From Cristatella mucedo (lineage: Eukaryota; Bryozoa; Phylactolaemata; Cristatellidae), in the NCBI GenBank assembly GCA_009760855.2, contig WPIO01000013.1, positions 4,641,001 to 4,705,000 on the forward strand: DNA of 64,000 nt. The letters run 5' to 3'. Each line of letters begins with the position of its first letter. The stretch's first letter is position 1. Of this stretch, positions 30,343 to 42,452 are shown in pieces. The position numbers were made by a program, and so were the translations under genes. The notes beneath the pieces were generated by a model. It made no database searches. It saw nothing but the letters and a program-made list of their open reading frames with translations, and was not told the DNA's origin.

Positions 30343-33300
30343 GTAAGCAGGGCATCGTACGTAATTTGGCGTGGCCCGTTTGTATGTGTTGTTTATCTTC
30401 TTGGCGCAGTCGTCCATCGGTAGTAGCTAGCCAGTATCCACCTCGCTCTGGCGTTTGTAGTAGCAGCATCGCGTTCCTGGTTATCGCAGTTGCTTTACTG
30501 CCGCCCTCATGTCATGCCTACATGTATTATCGAGCGGCTTTTAGCTACGGGTTTCAGTTTAATGACCTGCTGAGTTACGAGTGATAGTAACTAGCCGACA
30601 ACCTGTGGATTGCGGTATATTTAAGCTCCTGATTTGTCCCAGTGGCCCTTGCCTCGAACCGAGGTCAAGGTGAATATATTTGATTACCAAGGTCGTGGGC
30701 TCGATCGAGCCCCTTGGCATATGTAAAGTCCCTGAATTGAGATTAAGTTCGCTTATGGTGCTATACAAAATCAGTTATATATATTTTTATTGTTCCTCAC
30801 CCGCTCGCAGACCATCTTGTGTTCCCACCTTTGAAAATACTGTTTTTTAACCATTTAAATATAACTCCATACATTTTATTATTACATCATTTCATTGGGA
30901 GCGGATATTTGACTGAATTGTGCCGTAGCGGTTCTACACCCTAAATTGCTGTCTTTCACAGTCGCGAGGGTGCTATGTGAACCGAGCTAACTTTATAGCT
31001 AACTATAGTAAAGGAACCGCATGTCAGTTGGTAGGAGCCACATTTGACAAGTCGCTTGTAGTTGATGGTGGGTCAAGGCCAGGCTGGACTAGATGCCGCC
31101 ACGGCCACCAGCCACTGCCATGCTATCTGTACGTGAGTGAAATGTAGGATAAAACCGAACTACTGCCCATAACAAACCCTAAACGTGTGGCCCGACTAAA
31201 ACTTGGCTCTACTAATTAGTGGTGCTGTAGTGAAACCATCATCAATGCCTATCATTCACAACCAGTCATCATGGTCGATCCCTGTCGATAATTATGGACT
31301 ATCTTATGCAGTGACTGGCTAAAGATCTTACTAGATCACTGGTTAAACTAGACTAAACTACTGCAGTTCGGTATTGGCAGGGCTGCCAACCGAAGCCTTT
31401 AAGCCTTTACAGCTCTTGATGAATATGGCTGCAAGGTTAGTCAACAAATCCCAGGTGTTCAGCCACGTGTCTCTTCTGCTAAAGAAGCTGTGACTCCCGG
31501 CTGATCGATTGAGACAAGGCAATATTCTCACTCAGACCAATAAGGTCTGCCACGGATGGGCTCCTTCATACCTAGCTTAACTGCTGCACCCACTTCAGCC
31601 TCCTCGTGCCCTCCGGTCCTCCATGGACAGTAAGTAAGCTGTTCAATTCTTTCACTTAAAGACCTCTAGCGACACAAGCTTTTGCTCTGCGAGTAATAGA
31701 CTGTGGAATTCTTTTCCATGATTCGTGCCCAACATCTTCTCACCTGCTGCCGACTCGGGCACGTCCAAGTCTTGAGCTAGTACTTCCGTGCTACTCACTT
31801 GATCGGCTGCCCTCGAGAATCAGCCATCTTTTCACGTTCACTCTTTTTTGCAGACGGAGTCTGTTGTCTACCCTATGCACACCGAAAGCCGCTTATGCTT
31901 TGAAAGAGCTAAACAAACTCTAATTGCTTAAGTCGTTGCGGCTCTGTGGAACGGAGTTGCTGTCAGAGATGCATACTTACACACTTGTATCGTTGCATCG
32001 GCAGTCACGCAAGAGGCTGCCGTAGAGACTGCTGCTGCTGCTCCAGGCAGACCTCATCGTAGCCTGACCTAGCCAAAAACGATGATTAGTCGCACCCTCC
32101 TGGTTTTGCTGGTAAGAGCCTTGTTATTTTTCTAAAAGTTAGTTTTTTAATTACCGGACAATACTTCTTAGTTACTTGCCATGTGCTGGCTCACCGGTCT
32201 GCCTAACCTGGCCTCTCGTTAATGTACCTAGCTGCCAGTTCATTCTATCGATCAGTGCCAGCTGCATCGCTAGCAGCAGCAGCAGCAGCTGCTGCTGCTC
32301 AAATAGCAGTATCACCACCGTAGCACAGGAGGAGGAGAACCGCAGGGTTATCGCTGCAGCTGTGTGCTGCACTCTTTCTGTTTGATTATGCGGTACCCTG
32401 TGTAGTTTTATCTGGGGTTGCACCATTTCTGATTATGAAGCCAATTCGCCACCAACAGAGTTCAATGAACAAGTGAATCTAGGTATGCTAAGGGTTCTTA
32501 CCAGCCATTATTGATGAATATCGTTTATTGTAACAATCTTATTGCATTGGATTGTGCCAGTGAGGGTTCTGCCGTTGACAGTGGCCGTGGCAGCTAATCG
32601 AAGGGCCGAAGGTGCGCGTCGCCTCGACGCGAGCCATCCAATTGGCAGCCCATTGGCAGCACATCGGATCGACTGCCCATCCGATCGGCCCATGGTGGTA
32701 GAGATGATAGCCTGCTCTGCTCCTGCGCTTTCGAATGCCTGCTGCAGCAGCCAATTTCTCCCAAGCCGGCTTTGCCCCCACATCCGAGAATGTGAATTCT
32801 CTCCCTCTCTTGCCATTCAGTTCAGTGCGGCAGTGCTTGATCGTAGCCGAGCGGCTGGGCGCTCGAACTTCACAATCGCGGGTTGGGGGGGGGGAGTTCG
32901 TGGGTTTCAGTCCTGCTGCAGGCAATCCTTTATTGCCCACTTCTTGTGGGTTGATTACCTCTAAAGATATCCTGCTGCCATATAAAAATGTTGTCTGTCT
33001 GATCAGCTAACCGTTACTCTGATTATTTGAGTGGCGGTCAGTGCTGGCTCATGGGTTGCTGTTGGCCAGGCTCTGGCCGGTGACCACCGGCAATCGTGCT
33101 ACCGTTTCGTCTGTCGTAACTGGTCGATGCCGCATACATCGTCTGCAGGTAACTGCTGTCGTTCGCCGACTGCCGAGGCTGTGCTCAAGCATCTGATCAA
33201 GGAGCGGGGACTGGAGGATCAGGTCAGTGGCTCACAGCTGAGCTCCACACTGCTGTCTGCCTCAAGTGTGCTCAGATGTCTGCCACTATGCCAGTTGCCC

Positions 33301-36300
33301 TTTTCTGGCGCATGGTCGAGCCAAGCACCTAGACGACAATAAATTGCCATACAGAGTAGCTAGCTTAAGAGCACCACTTATGTAGCGACCGTAGAGCTGT
33401 AGTGACATTTGCCCGCCTGGCAGTAGGCAACGACGAACAGCAGCTGCCTACACTGCTACTTATATGCACCGTACTCGGTTGAGGCCACTAATCTGATACA
33501 GCTCACGCTGTCTCGTGGTTTCTTTTGCTGCCTGTGATAAAAGCTGCTGGCTAATGTCGTACGCATACTGAAAGCTGCTTAGACCACATGTATACCCTAT
33601 GGAAAATTCTCCAGCGCGGCAGCCACTTTAATCTTCCTGGGATTGTCGTTCTGCAGGCAGTGTAAACACTCACACACAAATGCCATGCACTGCCGAGATC
33701 TGCTCCATGGCTGGCTGCCAAAGTTGGCCTGCATGCCTGTTCTACAATAAGCAGATGCTTTGGGCTGGGACAGCATGGGCCCCGTACTTTCGATCAGTAG
33801 CTGCGGCTGTCGGTTGCTTCCCCCTCCCCTCAGAGTGCTGCTCCACATGTGTCTGTCTGTCTGTAGCTCCACGAAATTGCAATGAATAAGTTTGTGTTTT
33901 GCAGGAGAGTTTTTTGTAACACACTGAAAGCCTAAGCGGCTTTCAGTGTGCACGTGGTAGCCAACAGACTTCATCTCACGAAACGAGAGAAAGTGAGAAG
34001 CATAGATGAGTCAGGAAGGTAGCTGTCGAAGTGAGTAGTGTGGGAAATAGCAGCTCAGGATGGCTGAAAAGGATGTTCCACATGCATGCAGCAGAAGAGT
34101 AGAAGTCATTATATAGGAGCTGTGGAAGTGAGTTCCACAGTCTTGAACCCGCAGAGCAAAGCTTCTGTTGCAAACAGCCCTTACATGTAGGAATAATAAT
34201 ATTAATAATAATAATGTAATTGATAAAGCGCCCTCAGAATCTCTCTCTAGGCGCTTAACATTTGCGGCAAAGGGAAATGCAATTAAATGGTGAGTAATAT
34301 CATGCTTGATAATCAAACAACATGAATAACATGGTTAGGGGTGGCATGCACAGGGTTAGCATGCAAATGTGGTTAGTGGCAGCATGCACAGTGTCAGCAC
34401 GCATAAGCACGTGAAGGACGAATCACAGGGACCCACCGAATGCTGTCCTAAATAGGTGTGTTTTTAAGTTCTTTTTAAATGTGGTCAGGTCAAGGGATGT
34501 TCTGACGCAGGTCGGGAGGGGGTTCCAGGCTTTGGGAGCATACAAACTAAATGCATGGTCTCCAAAGGATTTAACGTTTGTACGAGGTATTTGTAGACTG
34601 TTGGATTCCGAAAAGTGGGTGGTACGATGCTTGGCCTGGTGGGGGAGTAGATCTGAGAGATAGGCTGGAGCAAAAGAATGAAGTGACCTAAAAGTAAGCC
34701 ACAAAACCTTGAAGTCGACCTGTTGCTTGACTGGTAGCCAGTGCAGGTCGGCGAGAAGTGGTGTAATGTGGCAACTGCGAGGCTCACAACAGACAAGCCT
34801 AGCTGCGAATTTTTGGACCAGCTGCAATCGCCTGATCGCACATGCTGGTAGGCCAGTAAGCAGCGAGTTGCAGAAGTCGAGACTGAATGTCATGAATGCA
34901 TGGACCAACTTAGATGTGGTATCTTTATCTAAACAAGCCCGAATTTTAGCAATGTTATGAAGCTGAAAATAGGCAGATTTGACTGTGGAGCTGATATGGT
35001 CGTCTAACGAGAGGTCGTTTTGGAATATGACACCTAGATTTCGAGCTGATTCAACAGGAGATATACTGGCAGAGCCAATTTTGAGCGCCAGCATTTCGAA
35101 TTTATGAATCACACTGGGTTTGCACATAACTAGTAAGTTAGTTTTATCATCGTTTAGTTTTAGAAAATATTTGCTACCATCCATGTGCAGATGTCATCAA
35201 TACATGCAGCAAGTGAGTTGAGAGAGTTTGAGGTGCTCGAAGGCTGGGAGTGATCAAAGCAAAGGTACAACTGAGTGTCATCCGCATAGAAGTGAAAGCC
35301 TAGATTGTACTTGGCAATCACATCAGCAAGAAGGAGAGTATAAACCGTGAAAAGAACCGGACCTAGCACGGAGCCGTGAGGTACCCCATATTTCAGAGGT
35401 ACCTCAGATGATCTTTGTCCATTCACGTCAATACTCTAGAGTGTCCCACTGAGATAGGATCTGAACCACTGCAGAGCAGTGCCGGTGATGCCTAGGCAAG
35501 ATGAGAGGCGCTCTAGAAGAACTTTGTGATAGATGGTATCAAAAGCTGCCAAAAGATCGAGCAAAACAAGCAGAGACACTCTACCCATATCTGCATTCCT
35601 AAATATATCGTTGTATACTCTAAGCAAGGCTGACTCTGTGGAGTGATTAGCTCTAAAGCTAGACTGGAACTTACTAGCAAGGTTGGAAGTTTCGATATAT
35701 GAGTTTAGCTGGTCTGCCACGACCAGTTCCAGTGTCTTTGATAGGAATGGTAGAAGGGAGACTGGGCGGTAGTTGCTCAAGTTCTGTTGGTCTAGAGTCG
35801 CTTTCTTGAGAAGTGGCCTGACTACAGCTTTTTGAAAGATGCTGGGACATGACGTGAGGCTAATGACATAATAATGATGTTAGTTATGCATGGCAGCAGC
35901 AGATCAATGCAACGTAGGAGCAGGACAGTGGGAATAGGGTCCAGAGGACTTGTTGTCCTCTTTGATTGAGATACGAACTTCAGGACTAGATCACTAGTGA
36001 CCTGCTTAAACGTAGACATTGAGGTGCAGCCAGGAATCGGGAACAGCTTTCTAGTGGGGATGTTGTCATCGCAGGGATGGATTCCCTGATCTTGTCTATC
36101 TTCTGCACAAAGAATCGAGAATAGAGCGCCAATGTATAGTATGTAGAGGACCTGAGGGTACGAGGAGGTTGAAACTAATGCAGCAGTTAAGCATGGGTGG
36201 AGCAGGTAGCAGGAGCCTAGCCAGGATTGAGGCCTTGAGGCTGGCTGTAAGAATTTTGCCCTGTAACAATAGATCGATCGTGAGCCGTCGAAGCTCCATC

Positions 36301-39300
36301 CATCAAGTACACGAATTGCTGAACTTCTTAGATTGACTAGCATTGTAACCGAACTCATCACCAGCTTGCAGAGGATGGCTTTTTGGGTCGACCAGCCAAA
36401 ACTGAATTGCAGCAGTCCAGCTAAGACAGAACCAAGAAGCTAGTAAGGTTTTTAGCAAGCTATCTTGGTAGACAGTCCCTAATTTTAGACAGGGATCGAA
36501 CGTTGTGGCTACATACGAAAGCGGTCTTCTTAATGAAGCTTTTAAACTTGATGCTGTCATCAAATAAGCCTCCTAAATTCTAACCACTTTATGATTATCA
36601 AACTACTGCATCGCCAATTAGAAGAGCCAAGTCTCCTAGTGCAGTCACGCGATAAGAGTGGCTTTGAGTAGGTCAATTCATCGTCATATAGTTTAAGGTA
36701 ATTGGTTGATATCCCAAATCAAATAGTTATAAGGTAAGCATTCAGTTTATCAGTTGCTGCAGTAAATTCTAACGGTTTAGATGAGAAAATACAGCTGGGT
36801 GCTCAGGCAGGGCTGATTAGTACTGAACAAATAGACTAGTTTATGTTCACTAGAAAAACTAGTTACATGCCTGTGTGGCTTTTGTGTATGTAGCTGTTTG
36901 CTGGTTTGTTAGGAGCATAGCTGTAAGGTACTGTGCTGCATCCAGCCAGCTGCATCATCACTACCCAACGTGGCAGCCAGCAGCAACCCCTTAATCGGAA
37001 GAACGATTATGAAGTTTATATCTGCACATTGAGCGACCAAGCAGCTGATCTGACTTCCTCATTTATTTAATGGCTGAATGGCCTCGGTGGCTTTTACCTG
37101 CTTTCAGCCAGCAGCAAGAGATTACCTGCAGCAGGACTTGAACCTACAAGTGGGAGTACCTCTAGATAAAGCCGCCTCCATAATTTAGGCAAGGAAAAAA
37201 AGGAGCTCAACTGCAGACTTTATCCCATCCCCTGTGTGGTCTTCACTGGTGGACGAACTCAGCTAAGCCACAACTCGACTTTTGATGCTTCTCTGGATTG
37301 CTCTAAATCCATTCAAATCGGCCGTCAATCGACCGATGCTTTAGATCAAATCCGAGCTTTAAAAGATCCAGAACTGTATCATCAAGTCTCCCTTCTTTTT
37401 TTGTCCAAGACTCTCGAAAAGATAAATCACTAAGCAGTTTGTGGAGCATTTAGATTAGGATGAGTTAAATGGAACACTACAGTCGGGATTCAATTGACAC
37501 CGTTCCACTGCTGAAGCTGCTTCTTTCGTCTGACTAGTGGCATTCCAGGTTGTTAACAAGCATGACGATGCTGACGTATCGCCTCGGTCCTGCTCTGTCT
37601 GCCGGCAGCGTTCGACATTATTGATCACAGCGTTCACACTTGACCAACTAAGAATAACGACAAGTCTGGCTGATTAGCCACTCTTGTTCGAATCGTACTT
37701 GTCCAATTGTGTCCAGTTCGTGTCCCTATGGCAGTCAAGTCTCATCCTGCAGACCAGTCACTTGTTGAGTTTGATCATGTAAGCATTTAGGCTATTTCTG
37801 TTCTCCATTAATACAGTTTCTCTGGGAAAAGCGATTCAGCCACATGGCATCATTTTTATGCCAACGACGCCCAGCTGTACTAGTAATTTAAACCATCCAA
37901 ATCAGCTGCTGCAACCGATAAACTGAATGCCCGCCTTGCAGACATCTGATCCTGGATGTTAGCCACATTTCTTTATGTAGATGATAAAACCAAACTCCTC
38001 AAAAGAACCGTTACACGTGTGGCTGGATTAGAGAGGCATGACACTACCTAGTGTTGGTACCATAGTACAACAATCGTCAGGTGCTGGTAGTTAAGTTGTC
38101 CTCTTTGACGACTGCTTGACTTTTACAAGTTTCATTCCGAAGACCACTTTTGCTGGTAGTCATTATGTTCGATACTTGTTTAGGATTAGGGCTATTAGCT
38201 AGGGAGCTTCTAGCTCCTTTCTAGAATTGCATGCTTGACTCTCCACCTTGTAACTTGAGACAATCCCAAAGGTCAGCCAGCCCAATCAGTTGCTGCCTTA
38301 CAATTGGCTGAAAATATGCAACCCTCCAATCTCCAGCTTCAAGAATTAGGGTTTGATCATATTTTTACCAAGTTGCCAGGATTGATGCCTCCTTTTCGAT
38401 GCCCACCCCATGCATGCGAGGACAGATATTACTGGCTTCCCCCCCCCCGTCTTAGTCCACGAGATAAGGTGCTCGCTCCCCACGACCCAGTCCGTGGGTT
38501 CGATTCCTATTGTGGGCAATTCTTTATCGTCCACTTTAAGCAGGGGTGATAGCCGTAAAGGCTCTTCGGTGCTGCATAAGTAAGGCTGTTGAGTCAGCTA
38601 AGCTTTTTTAAATTATTTTACTGGCTTCCAGCTTGTGGTTAGTGACTAGCTAAGACACTTGATTAGGCCTTCAGTGCATCCTGCAATCCTTAGGGCAGTC
38701 AGAGCCGAGCGAAATCTATTTTGTGGTCGTCGTTTGTGCCGTTTGTGCTAATTAGCTGATGTCGAAGCTGCAGAGTAGGCAGATAGCAGTGTGCTAGCCC
38801 ATATCCCTGCAGGGTTATTATACAGTGGGTAATCCAGACGAAGCGAATGCGTGCTGAAGGAAAGAGGCAAGCTCACATGCAGAATTAACCGTCACCATGT
38901 AGCTTGCAGATGCCTAATATCAAAATGAGTCAAGCACTGCCCGGTGCCTGTTAAGCTTAATTCAGCTGCAGGACAAATATCAAAATGAGTGCATCATTGC
39001 TTGTATCCTGTGTATTGGGGGAAGCCGGTCTTGACATTGCAAATGTTCAATCCCATCGTCCTCCTTAAAATTGGCATCAGTCTCTGATCACGTGGAGGGG
39101 GCAGCAGAGGGCCTGCAGAGGCCTCAACCCATTGGCATTATACGGCGAACGTTGGACACGGTACAGCCAGGGATTCAGTGTCCGATCCCAATATGGAATG
39201 AACTGTCCTTGGTGCGCTTATGCATGCTGACGCTGTGTGTGTGTGCTCGTGCGTGCGTGCTATCACGTGACCATAAGACTTCTTCTTTTTCAGCACATGT

Positions 39301-42300
39301 CAAGTGCCTAGAGTGAGATTTAGTTTTATTAGTCTCTATGCAAATGTCTTATAATAATAATTATTACTGTTATTATGCCAGCAAAATCTATTTAGCTCGG
39401 CACGACATCCCCTGACTTGACCACATTTAAAAAGAAACTCAAAACGCACCTATTTATCACAGCGTTTAGTGGGTTCCTCTATTTCGTCCTTTATCTGCTT
39501 ATGCGTGCTGACACTGTGCATGCTGCTACTAACCAAACTTGCTTGGTGACCCTGTGCATGTCATCCTTAACCTGTGCATGTCATCCTTAACCTGTGCATG
39601 TCATCCTTAACCATGTTATTCCTGTTGCTTATCGAGCAGGCTACGGCTAACCATTCGATTGTGTTTCCTTTGCAGCAAATGTCTAGAAGGAACGCCTAAA
39701 ACGCCTAGAAGGAGATTGAGTTATCTGAGGGTGGTTTATCGAGTTTATTATTATTATTATTATTAGCCTGAACTGTGAGAGTAGCTAAACGGAGAGCATT
39801 CGTAGCCCCCTATCTGTAGCATGTGCACAGGAATTGGTGGCAGATTGTATCCAGTTATAGGCACACTGCACATTGTGCCATGTTCATCACTTCGGTGTTC
39901 TGTTGGTCACACACGTCACACACGGCCGGCTGTTGAGTGGGGGAGGGGTGCAAGATGCGATGCCACTGCCAAAGCCGTATCGGCATCGGTTTGGACACAG
40001 TGACACAGATGCTTGTAGCAGCCTTATGTCATATTGTTGGATATATTTAGACCGAGAACCGTGGTGTTTGAACGTCTATCTATACCCAATAAGTCAAGCC
40101 TGCAGTAGTGCCCTTGCAGGGCTGTAAAAGAGATGTATAGTGGAGTAAATCTCGTGGCGCTGTTGCCTGAAGCACCCATGGAAGAAAGAGACATGGAAAG
40201 AGCCAGTCAATAGATACCTGGCATTTCGAGGATAATTGCAACACTGGCAATCGTTCTACCTGTTAATGTGAAATTTCTCACAGCACATGAAAAAATGTAA
40301 AGTGCACCGAAAGAGAGTAAGTTTTCTGAGAGCGCAATACAAATGTATTGATCACGTAATGACCTCCGACAGCGGGAAGACACAAGCTGTGCTCGGTAAT
40401 TTTTTTTAACTAGCTAAATGCTCCTCCCCCTTTGGTTTTGAGGACTTCCGGCAGCCAGCAAGGCTGCTCAGTCGATTGCAGATATTGTCTACAGAGCGCT
40501 ATGTGCATGGGGCTGCATGCACGCATCTGTGTGCATCTATGAGCATGCGTATAGGACAGCACGCATTTGCCGGCTGTCTTCAGGGTCATCATCATCATCA
40601 TCATTATAATCGTCGTCATCGTCATCATTGCTGCTATGTCTTGTCGTATTTGTTTGCTTAATAATATGATAATAATAATGCACTTGATAAAGCACCCTCA
40701 GAGAACTCAATCTCTCTCTAGATGCTTTACATTTGCTGCAAAGGGAAATGCAATTGAATGGTGAGTAATATCATGCTTGATAAACAAACAAAATGAATAA
40801 CATGGTTAGGGGTGACATGCACAGGGTCAGCATGCTTATCTTACCCCTGACTGAGCTGGCCAGGTCTTTTCAGCTTCAGCTTTGCATCAATGGCCTTTTT
40901 CATGAAATGCCTTGTTTAACTGTTCTCACCGTCATCGTCGAGCTATCTATCTATCTATAGCTATCTATCTATCTATCTATAGCTATCTATCTATCTATCT
41001 ATAGCTATCTATCTATCTATCTATAGCTATCTATCGGTGCCGCGAGAAAGAAAGATGGACTCTCGGTTACTTTCCTGTTCTCATGCATGAGCTGCCAGGT
41101 GTTGCAGTGTGTTGAAAACAGCCTGGAACTGCCTCCCGACCTGCGTCACAACATCCCCCCGACCTGACCACATTTAAAAGGAACCTAAAAACGCACCTAT
41201 TTAGGACAGCATTTAGCGGGTCCCTGTGATTCGTCCTTGATGTGCTTATGCGTGCTGACACTGTGCATGCTGCCACTAACCACATTCGCATGCTGACCCT
41301 GTGCATGTCACCCCTAACCACATTATTCATTTCGTTTGTTTTTCAAGCACGATTTTACTTACCATTCAATTGCATTTCACTTTGCAGCAAATGTAAAGCG
41401 CCCAGAGAGAGATTGAGTTCTCCGAGGGCGCTTTATCAAGTGAATTATTATTATGAATTATTATTGAATGTCGCGGCCGGATGCCGGCTTGCCTTCACCA
41501 TCGAGGTGCAGCTATTGCATGTTTCTTCAGACCTTACCTAGCCTTGTGGTGGTGCCTCGGTCAACTCCTGCTCCCGGACCTTCACCTCAGCTGGGTTATT
41601 AGCTGATAGAATAATAATATAATAATATAGTTCATTTTGTATAGCGCCCCAAGAGAACTTGATCTCTGTTCAGGCGCTTTGCATATGCCATGGGGCTTGA
41701 GCCCACGACCTCGGCCAGACCTTGGTAGGGGCAAGCACCTTAACTGCTGGACCAAACCAGCCTCCCTGACATCTCAAACGATAGCGAGGACTCATGAATT
41801 GCAATAGGCTTGCCTTCGGCCCCTTGATCGACCCAATGGACCGATCAAGGGTCGAGCAGCCAGCCATCCAGAGAATAGTTGCCTGTCACCTGCTAAGGGG
41901 GAGGGGCTGGTTTCCCTACGTGATTGATATTTTCTGTTCTGCACGGTTGTCCGGCATCGTTGTTCGTGAATGAGCTTGCCCCCAAGCCAGTCACGTTATG
42001 TCATATGGTAGACCTAGTCTTTCTCAATAATTTTGTTTGCTTTATGAGCATGTAATCCGATAGATGGGTGCTGGCTGGCAGAGGACCTGCATTTCAGGCA
42101 GCGCCCGTGTTTGGCCCGTGTGCTGTGAGTGCTGAGCACACGTACTGATGTTAGAGGGTATTATTTGGATAGGTATAATGTAGTTTCACGAGTACCTTTA
42201 AAAGCATTGTCTAACGTTGCCCTTTTTCTACCGTAGTGGTACGTTGACAGCTGTGGTACCAGTGCGTGTCACGTGGGCGACCCTCCTAACGAGAAAGCTC

Positions 42301-42412
42301 TGGCTTGTCTTGCCACGCACTCGATCAGCACAGATCACATCGGCAGACAGGTGAGAGCTTTTGACAGCACGTTACTACAGTTAGTTCGTGGGAAGTCTCC
42401 GGCGGGGCTCGC

Positions 42413-42452
<40 letters not shown>

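Noticed and set aside
32508-33010. Multiple open frames before LMW-PTP exon 2
   Set aside because: They overlap a SINE-2 copy and GC-rich intron without splice or domain support.
40567-40661. Frames with runs of Ile or His
   Set aside because: They translate a degenerate ATC/CAT microsatellite.
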